Source of the DNA: Leifsonia xyli subsp. cynodontis DSM 46306
GTDB taxonomy: Bacteria > Actinomycetota > Actinomycetes > Actinomycetales > Microbacteriaceae
DNA length: 64,000 nt
Assembly: GCF_000470775.1 (NCBI RefSeq)
Contig: NC_022438.1
Location: 2,170,001 to 2,234,000 of the forward strand
Direction: 5' to 3'
Position numbers and translations under genes: made by a program. Within the stretch, counting starts at the first letter, position 1. The number at the start of each line of letters is the position of its first letter. Positions 26,847 through 34,581 of this stretch are shown here, in pieces. The notes under the pieces are model-generated. The model searched no databases. It saw only the letters and a program-made list of their open reading frames with translations, and had not been told where the DNA came from.

Positions 26847-27939
26847 CTACCGGGATCCGGCGAGTTCCGTCAGTTTCACGCCGAATCGAGCGTACTCGGA
26901 GGCGACGTACGCCTCGAGCGCCCCGGCTGCGTCGCCCGCGGCATCCGAGCCGGGCTCACCGATCGAGCACAGAGCCGCGGCGAGGGCGCGGACCAGTTCT
27001 GCGTGGGAGGAACCGTCGACCTGGACGAGACTCTCCCCCACCGCGCCGGCCACTTCCTCCAGCGCCGGCGAGCTGCGCGTGACGACCGTCTTCCCGGCGG
27101 CCAGGCCCTGCCAGACCTTGTTGGCGATGACGCTCCGCGCCTTCGGGGAGTCCCCGAAGATGCCGAGCACCACATCCGCGGCGGCCAGGTGATCGGCCAG
27201 CTCGATCGCGGGGACCGGCTCGAGGAATCGGCACTGCTCGGCGATCCCGAGCTCAACGGCCCGCGCGCGGACGCTCGCCCGCGGCGTACCGTCGCCGATG
27301 AACGTGGCCTCGAACGACGTGGCCGCTCCGAGCGCGGCGAGCGCCTCCAGAATGACCGGCAGGCCGTGCAACGGAATGTAGTTGCCGTAGTAGAGGACAC
27401 GGAGGGGCTCGTCCGCTGCGCGCCGGCGATCGGCGGCCGCCGCCCCGGTCGCCGGGCGCGCCCACCCGGGAGCGCCCACCGGGAGGGAGAGGACATCGGT
27501 TCCGGGATGCGCGGCAGCCAGCTGTTGCGCCCGGACCCTGGTGTCGATCAGGACGAGGTCGGCCAGCGCGCAGGCCATCGCGTCCACCAGTGCGTACCAT
27601 CGCGCCCGCAGCGAGCCCGGCCGTGCTTTCTTGCAGTCTTCGACCATCGTCTCGTACTGCCCGACGAATCCGTCGGCCACGAGCACGCCCCGGTTGAGGC
27701 GCGCGACCGCCCACACGACGGCGATGTACGGGAGCGAGAACTCCGACAGGATGTAGACCCGCCGCCCGTGGACGGTGAACAGGAGCGCTCGGAGATCGTG
27801 CAGCATCCGCCCGCCAGCGGGACCCTTCCCGACGTCGCGTGATCGTGATCTCGGCGCCTAGGTGCTCCTCGAGGAAAGCGCGAATCCGTGCGTTGCGCGG
27901 ATATTCGGTGTCCCAGACACGGCAGTAGGCGACCTTCAC
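26847..27939 (-). pseudogene. Frameshifted GT4-type glycosyltransferase
   Basis: The natural start is a GTG at 27939 (VKVAYCRVWDTEYPRNARIR, then EEHLGAEITITRR). After about 43 codons the frame breaks. The remainder continues from about 27810 in another frame as RMLHDLRALLFTVHGRRVYI through the GT-B C-terminal domain (VLYYGNYIPLHGLPVILEAL, LEPVPAIELADHLAAADVVL, SVIANKVWQGLAAGKTVVTR). At the break the DNA reads TGGCGGGCGGATG; deleting one GCGG copy gives W-R-M and rejoins both halves, so a 4-base duplication is the likely cause. A shortened product from 27806 is possible but would lack the start of the acceptor domain. The gene overlaps the preceding glycosyltransferase remnant by four bases. 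Confidence 0.8.
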
Positions 27940-28721
27940 GCGGCGGGCCTCCCCATCCGAACCCGGTTGCTGAGCGCGCGGAACGTTGTGACGCAGAAGT
28001 AGGCCCAAGCGCCGTACCCGAGCCGTCCGCCGCGGAGAGCCGCGCCCAGGCACGCGAGCAGGCCGCTCCCGCTCGCCGCCCGTCCCGCGCGGTCGGCGGG
28101 CAGCGTCAGGAAGAAGTCGCCGCGGATACGCCGACTGGTCGCTGTGAGGTACCGTTTGCCCCACTCGAGGCTCGCGCGCCAGTTCGGGTCCGTGGTCAGA
28201 GAGTCGGCATGACTGACGGGGCGGCACACGAGCGGTTCTGGGACGCACAGCATGCGGGTTCCCCGTTCGCGCTCCAGCCAGATCAGCCACTCCCAGTCTT
28301 GGTGGAGCCGCACGGCGGTGTCCCACGGCTCGGACAGCGCCAGAGCCTGGGGGAACAGCATGGTGGAAGAAGCGAATTGTGGCGAGACGGAACGGAGGCG
28401 GGGTCTTTCCAGCAGGTACTCGGTGATGCTCGGAACGTCTCGGACGGGCTCGGTGGGGACCACGCGCTCGCCGCCGGTGCTCAGGTCTTTTTCGAGAATC
28501 GCACAGCTCACCACCCAGTTGCCGCCCGAGACTCCGGCCGATTCGAGCGCGTCCAGCTGGGCTCGGAGCTTCGTCGCCTCCCAGGTGTCGTCGTCGTCGA
28601 GCGGCGCGACGGTCTCGTGCCGCGCCGCGCGGATGCCGGCCATGCGTGCGCCGTTCCCGCGCAGTTCCGGTTCGGAACGCACGACATGCACCCGGGGGTC
28701 CTGGAAAACCGGCGGATTCTA
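27936..28721 (-). pseudogene. Family 2 glycosyltransferase, N-terminus lost at an IS30-family insertion
   Basis: The open frame continues upstream through FQDPRVHVVRSE right to the IS end at about 28722. It contains NGARMAGIRAARHETVAPLD, the metal-binding DDDD motif, and EPWDTAVRLHQDWEWLIWLE with the ED/WE-type catalytic region. The first roughly 70 residues of a GT2 domain (nucleotide-binding beta strands) are missing, and they are not found on the other side of the element, so a deletion accompanied or followed the insertion. Followed with four-base overlap by a GT4 pseudogene: together a decayed surface-polysaccharide operon. Confidence 0.75.
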
Positions 28722-28723
28722 GT

Positions 28724-28737
28724 GGTCGTTGCAACAC
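28724..28737 (+). repeat. Left terminal inverted repeat of the IS30-family element
   Basis: GGTCGTTGCAACAC, exact reverse complement of 30195-30208. Confidence 0.8.
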
Positions 28738-28742
28738 GACGA

Positions 28743-30167
28743 TTAGCTGGTAGGTAGTTTAGCGAGGCGCTGGGCTGGGGTTTCCCAGCCGAGCGTTTTG
28801 CGTGGGCGGGTGTTGAGTTCGTGTGCGACTCGGGCAAGGTCCGCGGGCGAGTGCTGTGAGAGGTCGGTGCCCTTCGGGAAGTACTGCCTCAGCAACCCGT
28901 TCGTGTTCTCGTTAGAACCGCGCTGCCAGGGCGAGGCTGGGTCGCAGAAGTAGACGTCCATGTCGGTGGCGATCGTGAACGTCTTGTGGGCGGCCATCTC
29001 CGCACCCTGGTCCCAGGTCAGCGACTTCTTCAGTTCGGCCGGCAGGCCGCTCATCGTCCGAATGAGGCCATCGCGGACGGTCTCGGCAGCGTGGTCGGTC
29101 GGGAGGTGGACGAGCATCACGAACCTGGTGGTTCGCTCGACGAGGGTGCCGATCGCGCTGGCGTGGTCAGCGCCGATGATGAGATCGCCTTCCCAATGCC
29201 CTGGAACAGCACGATCAGCGACCTCAGCGGGGCGCTCGGAGATCATGAGCATCGGGTCGACGAACCGCGAACGACGTGCGTTGGTTCCCCGGTTCGGTCG
29301 GCGACGTGCGCGCCCGGTACGCAGCGCTGTCGCGAGATCACGGCGCAGCTGGCCGCGTCCTTGGAGATAGAGCGTCTGGTAGATCGTCTCGGTCGCCACT
29401 CGCATCCCAACGTCGTCCGGGAACTGACGGATCAGGGCTCGAGTGATCTGCTCGGGAGACCACCGCAACGCCAGCTTCGACTCAACGAAAGCACGCAACC
29501 GCAGCTCTGTCACCAGTCTTCGCGGCTTTGGCCGTGGGCGACGCTTCGCCGAGTAGCGATGTGCTGCGAAGGGGTGATAGATCCCGGTCGAGGACCGGTT
29601 CCGGGAGATTTCCCGACTGATCGTGGATGGCGACCGCCGCAGCTGGGCGGCGATGCTCCGCAGTGACAACCCATCGCGGAGGAGATCCCGGATCTGCTCA
29701 CGTTCCTCCAGCGAAAGGAACCGCGGATCGAGCTTCCTCTCCAGCTGAAAGATCGCCGCCGGCGAGATTGTCTCGGTGCCGTCAAGAAACGTCGTCATAC
29801 CTGTTTTGTAATCGACGACCCGACCATCTGGGTAATAGCGGCGATGAGCGGTCTTCCGGACACCGTTATCCCAATCCCGTGCCGTGCGGATGTTCACCCC
29901 GACGGCAGCCGCTGCTTCGCGACGCGAGATGCCATCGCGTCGCAACTGGAAGTAGCGTTCCTTTCCTGGATGCGGACCAGTCCCGGTTTTCCCCTGGCTG
30001 CGCAGGCCGGCCTTCCATACCCACGTCCCGCAGGTCGCCGGGTTGAACCCCAACTCACGCGCCGCGATCGTGATGCTCCCACACGCCTCGAACAACGCGA
30101 AGAACGCGTCCTTATCAGCCTGCGTGAAACAGCGTCGATCCCTCGAATAGCTCCTTAAACGGGCCAC
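28743..30167 (-). CDS. IS30-family transposase
   Basis: About 474 residues from the GTG at 30167, which has GGGAG eleven bases upstream; the frame is open to the IS end. The N-terminal half has two helix-turn-helix-like regions: SITIAARELGFNPATCGTWV, and DGLSLRSIAAQLRRSPSTIS-REISRN, the IS30 signature. The DDE catalytic core follows: HWEGDLIIGADHASAIGTLV, SLTWDQGAEMAAHKTF and SPWQRGSNENTNGLLRQYFP with the final Glu. No frame breaks, so this copy could be active. Confidence 0.93.
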   Translation of the reverse strand: MARLRSYSRDRRCFTQADKDAFFALFEACGSITIAARELGFNPATCGTWVWKAGLRSQGKTGTGPHPGKERYFQLRRDGISRREAAAAVGVNIRTARDWDNGVRKTAHRRYYPDGRVVDYKTGMTTFLDGTETISPAAIFQLERKLDPRFLSLEEREQIRDLLRDGLSLRSIAAQLRRSPSTISREISRNRSSTGIYHPFAAHRYSAKRRPRPKPRRLVTELRLRAFVESKLALRWSPEQITRALIRQFPDDVGMRVATETIYQTLYLQGRGQLRRDLATALRTGRARRRPNRGTNARRSRFVDPMLMISERPAEVADRAVPGHWEGDLIIGADHASAIGTLVERTTRFVMLVHLPTDHAAETVRDGLIRTMSGLPAELKKSLTWDQGAEMAAHKTFTIATDMDVYFCDPASPWQRGSNENTNGLLRQYFPKGTDLSQHSPADLARVAHELNTRPRKTLGWETPAQRLAKLPTS

Positions 30168-30194
30168 GGTCGTTACAACTCCCAGAAAGTCCAG

Positions 30195-30208
30195 GTGTTG
30201 CAACGACC
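30195..30208 (-). repeat. Right terminal inverted repeat of the IS30-family element
   Basis: Exact reverse complement of 28724-28737. Confidence 0.8.
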
Positions 30209-30245
30209 GTTAGAACCCAAGAATAGCGCGGGGCCTTGTTTTTGC

Positions 30246-30321
30246 TGGAGCCGCCCGAGGGAATCGAACCCTCGACCTTCTCATTACGAGTGAGATGCTC
30301 TGCCGACTGAGCTAGGGCGGC
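30246..30321 (-). tRNA. tRNA-Thr (anticodon CGT)
   Basis: Complete cloverleaf on the minus strand: acceptor GCCGCCC/GGGCGGC, D-arm TAGCTCAGTCGG, anticodon loop CTCGTAA closed by TCTCA/TGAGA, T-arm GAGGG-TTCGATT-CCCTC, discriminator T, and an encoded CCA (30246-30248). Confidence 0.95.
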
Positions 30322-30407
30322 GTGGCCGGAATGCAGTGCCGGATACAATGAGACAGCTTACCCGATCTCGAGAGGCTCTCTCGACAACGAATGCGGCGTT
30401 CGGGGGG

Positions 30408-31097
30408 TCAGCGGGGCTTCGTCCCGAGCGCCTGCACCTGCTCGAAGGAGCTGCGGAGCCGGGCGCTGAGCGGTTCGCCGCCGCCGAGGTCGACCCAGCA
30501 CGACCAGGCGTGCCGCATACCGGCGAACGCGACGTACGTCACGAGACGCGCTCGCTGGTGCAGGGCCTCGGGGTCGGCGGCGAGGGCGGGGTCGTCGCGG
30601 GAGAGACGCTGCTGCACGACCGCACTGAGCGCGTCCTCGAATTGATGCATCCTGGCCAGGCGCTGAGCGAACAACTCGGGGTTGTCCTTCAGGAGGGCGC
30701 GGCGCCGGATATGCAGCTCCTGCACGCTCGCGGACATCGCGCCCGGGAACGCGGGATCGCCCAGCTCGCCGGTGGCGATCGCCGCGATCAGCAGCTGGCC
30801 GATGCTGTCCAGAAGGGGCTCCTCCGGCCCGGCGGCGACGAACCGATCGATACTCGCCTCGTCAGGGAGTTCGGGGAGCTCGCCGACGATCGCGGACTCC
30901 TTCGACGGGAAATAGTTGAAGAAGGTGCGTGGGGAGACGTTCGCCGCGTGGCTGATCTCATCCACGGTCACACGGTCGAACCCTCGTTCGCCCGCGAGTT
31001 GGAGGGCGGCGAGCTGGATGGCGCGGCGTGTGGCGATGCGCTTGCGCTCGCGGAGGCCGAGCTCACCCTCCACTGCGGGTTCGCAGGCGACAGTCAC
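30408..31097 (-). CDS. TetR-family transcriptional regulator
   Basis: 229 residues. The N-terminal TetR DNA-binding domain (about 17-65) reads RKRIATRRAIQLAALQLAGE, FDRVTVDEISHAANVSPRTF and FNYFPSKESAI. The C-terminal ligand domain is variable and resembles the MftR/AcrR-like group. GTG start at 31097. An interrupted inverted repeat CAGAGATGA/TCATTCTCTG spans the start region (31097-31120) and may be its own operator. The adjacent peptidase gene is on the same strand upstream, so the target is not obvious. Confidence 0.88.
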   Translation of the reverse strand: MTVACEPAVEGELGLRERKRIATRRAIQLAALQLAGERGFDRVTVDEISHAANVSPRTFFNYFPSKESAIVGELPELPDEASIDRFVAAGPEEPLLDSIGQLLIAAIATGELGDPAFPGAMSASVQELHIRRRALLKDNPELFAQRLARMHQFEDALSAVVQQRLSRDDPALAADPEALHQRARLVTYVAFAGMRHAWSCWVDLGGGEPLSARLRSSFEQVQALGTKPR

Positions 31098-31120
31098 AGA
31101 GATGATTATTTCATTCTCTG
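31097..31120. promoter_or_regulatory. Candidate TetR operator
   Basis: CAGAGATGA (31097-31105) and TCATTCTCTG (31111-31120) are inverted repeats with one extra base in the right arm, in an AT-rich pocket overlapping the regulator's start codon. Confidence 0.4.
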
Positions 31121-31160
31121 CAAAATTGCACCACTCACTTTAAGTCGCATGAAGCATGCC

Positions 31161-32717
31161 TCAGCAGGTCTTACCGTCGGCGGGCAGCACGCCATTCACG
31201 AGGTAGGAGTCCACGGTGTCGTTCACACAGGAGTTGGACTTGTTGTAGGCCGTGTGGCCCTCGCCCTTGTACCTCAGCAGGCGCCCGTTCTCCAACTGGC
31301 CGGCGAGGCTCTTCGCCCAGACATACGGGGTGGCCGGGTCGTTGGTGGTGCCGACGACCAGGATGGGAGCCGAGCCTTTCGCGGCGATCGGGCCGCGCTC
31401 GACAGCCGACTTGTACGGCCAGTTCGCGCACCCGATCTCGCCGTACGACATGTAGGGGCCGATGACCGGCGCCGCCCGTGTGAGCTCCGCGGCTTGCGCA
31501 CGCATTCTGACGGGATCGGCGTCGTGGGAGTAGTCCAGGCAGTTGATCGCCGAGAACGCCTCGGTGGAATTGCCGTTCTCAGTGCCGTCTTTGCTCCGGC
31601 TGTTGTAGGCGTCGGCCAGGGTGAACGCGGCCGCCGCGCTGCCCTTCATCACCGACTCGAACATCTTACTCAAGTACGACCACGCGGTCGCGTCGTAGAG
31701 CGGGTAGATGATCGCGGTCACCAGGGTGTCGGCGCCGAGCATGCGTCCGTCGCTGTTGCGGATCGGACTCTTCTCGACAGAGGCCAGCAGGTCGGAGACG
31801 GTCCGCATCCCCTCCTCCACCGTGCCGGCGAACGGGCAGCCCTTCTGCGGCAGGCAGTCTTTGAGATAGGCGCTCAGCGCACTCTCGAAGCCCTCGGCCT
31901 GCGCCTTCGTCACATCGAAGTACGAGACCGCAGGGTCGAGCGCTCCGTCGAACACGAGCCGGCCGGTCTTGCCCGGATAGAGACCGGCGTAGACCGCGCC
32001 CAGGTAGGTGCCATACGAATAGCCGAGATAGTTGAGCTTCTTGTCGCCCAGGGCGGCGCGCAGCAGATCTAGATCGCGTGCGGCGCTGACCGTGTCCACA
32101 TGGTCGAGCAGCGCGCCCGTGTTCTTCTCGCACGCCGCACCGAAGTTCTTCGAGACAGCAGTGTTCTCCGCGATCCACTGGTCCGAACCGCGCGTGCCGG
32201 GCGTGATGCCATAGAGGTAATCGTCCATCTGGCCGGCGCCGTAGCACCTGACCGCCGACGACCGGCCAACGCCGCGGGGATCGAAGCCCACCACATCGAA
32301 ATGGTCCTGCAGAGTGGAGTCGGTCGCGCGGTCCACCGAATCCTTCACGAAATCGTAGCCGGAGCCACCGGGTCCACCCGGGTTGACCAGCAACGAGCCC
32401 TGCTTCGCGCCCTTCGCGGGCTGCCGGATGAGCGCGAGCTCGATCTCGCCCGCGCCCGGATCGTTCCAGTTCAGCGGCGCCTTGGCCGTCGAGCACTGCA
32501 TCCCGCTCGCGCAGTCCGACCAGGTCAGGCGCTGGCTGTAGAAGGGCTGCAACGCAGCGGGAACGCTCTCTGTCGCCGGCGTGGACGTCCGCGGCGCTCT
32601 CGCCGGCAGGAACCAGGTGACGCAGCCGCTCAGCGTGAGCGCGACGACCGCTGCGATGGCGATGAAGACGGTACGGGCGGCTCCCCGGCAGGACGGGCGT
32701 CCTGATCGCGTGGTCAT
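31161..32717 (-). CDS. Secreted alpha/beta-hydrolase lipoprotein, S33 tripeptidyl-aminopeptidase type
   Basis: 518 residues. A basic N-terminus and hydrophobic helix end in lipobox TLSGC (Cys32), so the enzyme is anchored outside the cell. It has the alpha/beta-hydrolase fold: oxyanion region NPGGPGGSG (112-120), FDPRGVGRS (145-153), and the nucleophile elbow GYSYG (232-236, Ser234). The C-terminal TAP-like domain carries VVGTTNDPATPYVWAK with the acidic residue and EGHTAYNKS with the catalytic His. Related Streptomyces and Mycobacterium enzymes release N-terminal tripeptides or act as lipid esterases. The ATG overlaps the holB stop by four bases. Confidence 0.9.
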   Translation of the reverse strand: MTTRSGRPSCRGAARTVFIAIAAVVALTLSGCVTWFLPARAPRTSTPATESVPAALQPFYSQRLTWSDCASGMQCSTAKAPLNWNDPGAGEIELALIRQPAKGAKQGSLLVNPGGPGGSGYDFVKDSVDRATDSTLQDHFDVVGFDPRGVGRSSAVRCYGAGQMDDYLYGITPGTRGSDQWIAENTAVSKNFGAACEKNTGALLDHVDTVSAARDLDLLRAALGDKKLNYLGYSYGTYLGAVYAGLYPGKTGRLVFDGALDPAVSYFDVTKAQAEGFESALSAYLKDCLPQKGCPFAGTVEEGMRTVSDLLASVEKSPIRNSDGRMLGADTLVTAIIYPLYDATAWSYLSKMFESVMKGSAAAAFTLADAYNSRSKDGTENGNSTEAFSAINCLDYSHDADPVRMRAQAAELTRAAPVIGPYMSYGEIGCANWPYKSAVERGPIAAKGSAPILVVGTTNDPATPYVWAKSLAGQLENGRLLRYKGEGHTAYNKSNSCVNDTVDSYLVNGVLPADGKTC

Positions 32718-33904
32718 TGGTCGGTCCCTTTTCGCGCGGCTTCGCCACGGAGAACAGCGGTGAGCATGGCCTCGAGGGCCAGCGCGGGCGCGACGTTCGC
32801 GTCGATGCGCTGACGGGCGGTGGCGACCGCGTCCATGGCCGCGAGCGTAGCGGCCGGAGTCGTACGGGCGCTGAGTGCGCCGAGCTCGCCACTCAGCTCG
32901 GTGTTCACGAGACCGATCCCGCCGTCGAGCTGGACCATCATCACGTCGCGGTACAGCGAGAGCAGATCGGTCAGGATGCGGTCGATCCCGTCGCGCAGAC
33001 TGCGCGTAGCACGGCGCTTCTGGTCCTCTTCGAGCTGGCGCAGTTGCACACGCAGCGCCGGGGGGATGGCCGCGCCGGGTTCGAGGCCGAGCGAGCGCAG
33101 AGCGTGTTCTCGCTCCTGCGCGTCGCGCTCCTCCGTGATCGCTTTGGCGTCCGCGCCGGCGATCTCCAGCAGTTCCGCTGCGGCGAGCACCGCGCCGGAG
33201 ACCGAGCGGACCCCGAGGGCGAGTTGCAGCGTCCGCTCGCGCCGTCGCCGGGCTTCCCCGTTCGTCGCGAGCCGGTGCGCCATCCCGATGTGGCTCTGAG
33301 CGTGACGGGCCGCGCGCTCGGCGGTCTCGGCGTCCACCCCGTCGCGCCGTTGGATGAGCCCGGCAACGTCCGCCACGCCGGGCACCTTCAGCCGCACCGT
33401 GCGCACGCGGGAGCGGATCGTCGGCAGCAGGTCGGCCTCGCTCGGCGCGCACAGTATCCAGACCGTGCGCTCCGGAGGCTCCTCCAGCGCCTTCAGCAGC
33501 ACATTCGAGGTGCGCTCGGTCATCCGGTCGGCGTCCTCGATGACCATCACGCGAAACCGCCCGGCCGAGGGCGCGAACTGCGAGCTGGAGACGAGCGAGC
33601 GCACCTCGTCGATCGAGATGATCACCCGCTCGGTGCTCAGGACGGTGAGATCGGGATGCGTCCTCGCCTCGACCTGCCGGCGCGCTGCCCGGTCTCCCTC
33701 CGGGGTCCCGGGGCTCAGCAGCGCGGTCGCGAAAGCGAACGCGAGATTCGACCGGCCCGAGCCGGGCGGACCGGTGATCAGCCACGAGTGCGTCATGCCG
33801 CGGGCCGCCTGCTCGACGGGCCCGGGGGCGGTGGCGGTCTCCGCGGCGGCACGGACGACGGCGATGGCGTCGTCCTGCCCCGTGAGTTCGTCCCAGACCG
33901 CCAT
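32714..33904 (-). CDS. holB: DNA polymerase III subunit delta'
   Basis: 396 residues; clamp-loader delta' of the replicative polymerase. AAA+ domain starts WDELTGQDDAIAVVRAA; the P-loop reads GPPGSGRSN (45-53) with Arg replacing the usual Lys, as expected for the ATP-inactive delta' subunit. VMVIEDADRMTERTSNVLLK and ALEEPPERTVWILCAP are the sensor regions. The start at 33904 is chosen for the family N-terminus; the long upstream frame is a shadow of tmk/topA. It is 41 bases downstream of tmk, a conserved pair. Confidence 0.93.
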   Translation of the reverse strand: MAVWDELTGQDDAIAVVRAAAETATAPGPVEQAARGMTHSWLITGPPGSGRSNLAFAFATALLSPGTPEGDRAARRQVEARTHPDLTVLSTERVIISIDEVRSLVSSSQFAPSAGRFRVMVIEDADRMTERTSNVLLKALEEPPERTVWILCAPSEADLLPTIRSRVRTVRLKVPGVADVAGLIQRRDGVDAETAERAARHAQSHIGMAHRLATNGEARRRRERTLQLALGVRSVSGAVLAAAELLEIAGADAKAITEERDAQEREHALRSLGLEPGAAIPPALRVQLRQLEEDQKRRATRSLRDGIDRILTDLLSLYRDVMMVQLDGGIGLVNTELSGELGALSARTTPAATLAAMDAVATARQRIDANVAPALALEAMLTAVLRGEAARKGTDQ

Positions 33905-33945
33905 AGCCTCCAGGCTAGCGGCCACCGCGGACACTCGCTCCGCCC

Positions 33946-34581
33946 TCAGACCCGGCCGTCGAGGCGGCGGCGGATCTCCGCGGCGATCTCCTCGACCGGA
34001 CACGAAGCGTCCACGACCAGGAACCGCCCCGGCTCGGCGGCGGCGAGCGCCAGATAGGCCGCCCGCACCCGCGCGTGGAACTCGGACCGTTCCGCCTCCA
34101 GCCGGTCGTACCGTGTCCGGGCACTGTCGAGGCGCACCCGCGCGGTCGTCTCGTCGAGGTCGAGCAGAATGGTCAGATCCGGCAGCAGCCCCTCGGCGGC
34201 CCACAGCGACAGCCCGCGGACCTCCCCCGCGTCCAGCACCCGTCCGGCGCCCTGGTAGGCGACGGAGGAGTCGAGGTAACGGTCCTGCAACACCACCTCC
34301 CCGCGCTCCAGGGCCGGACGCACGACCGTCGCGACATGGTGCGCGCGGTCCGCGGCGTACAGCAGCGCCTCGGCGCGCGGAGCGATGTCCCCGCGGCGGT
34401 GCAGAACGATCTCCCGGATCTCGACTCCGACGTCCGTGCCGCCGGGCTCGCGAGTGCGGACGACCGTGCGGCCGAGCCCGAGCAGCCACCGCTCGAGCAG
34501 GGCGGCCTGGGTGGACTTCCCGACACCGTCCCCGCCCTCGAGCGTGATGAACAGCCCGGGGCGGGAGGTGGGGACGCTCAC
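33946..34581 (-). CDS. tmk: Thymidylate kinase
   Basis: Phosphorylates dTMP to dTDP. 211 residues: P-loop EGGDGVGKSTQ (15-25), the TMP-binding RTREPGGTDVGVEIREIVLH, RAEALLYAADRAHHV, and DRYLDSSVAYQGAGRVL. The start overlaps the topA stop by four bases, so topA-tmk-holB-peptidase form one run. Confidence 0.97.
   Translation of the reverse strand: MSVPTSRPGLFITLEGGDGVGKSTQAALLERWLLGLGRTVVRTREPGGTDVGVEIREIVLHRRGDIAPRAEALLYAADRAHHVATVVRPALERGEVVLQDRYLDSSVAYQGAGRVLDAGEVRGLSLWAAEGLLPDLTILLDLDETTARVRLDSARTRYDRLEAERSEFHARVRAAYLALAAAEPGRFLVVDASCPVEEIAAEIRRRLDGRV

Larger units (their letters stand above)
28722..30210 (-). mobile_element. IS30-family insertion sequence, about 1.5 kb
   Basis: Ends are inverted repeats sharing GGTCGTTGCAACAC (28724-28737 and, reversed, 30195-30208); a GT dinucleotide flanks both ends (28722-28723, 30209-30210) and may be the short target duplication. 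It carries one intact IS30 transposase. The left end truncates a glycosyltransferase gene; the right end lies 35 bases from tRNA-Thr. Confidence 0.85.
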
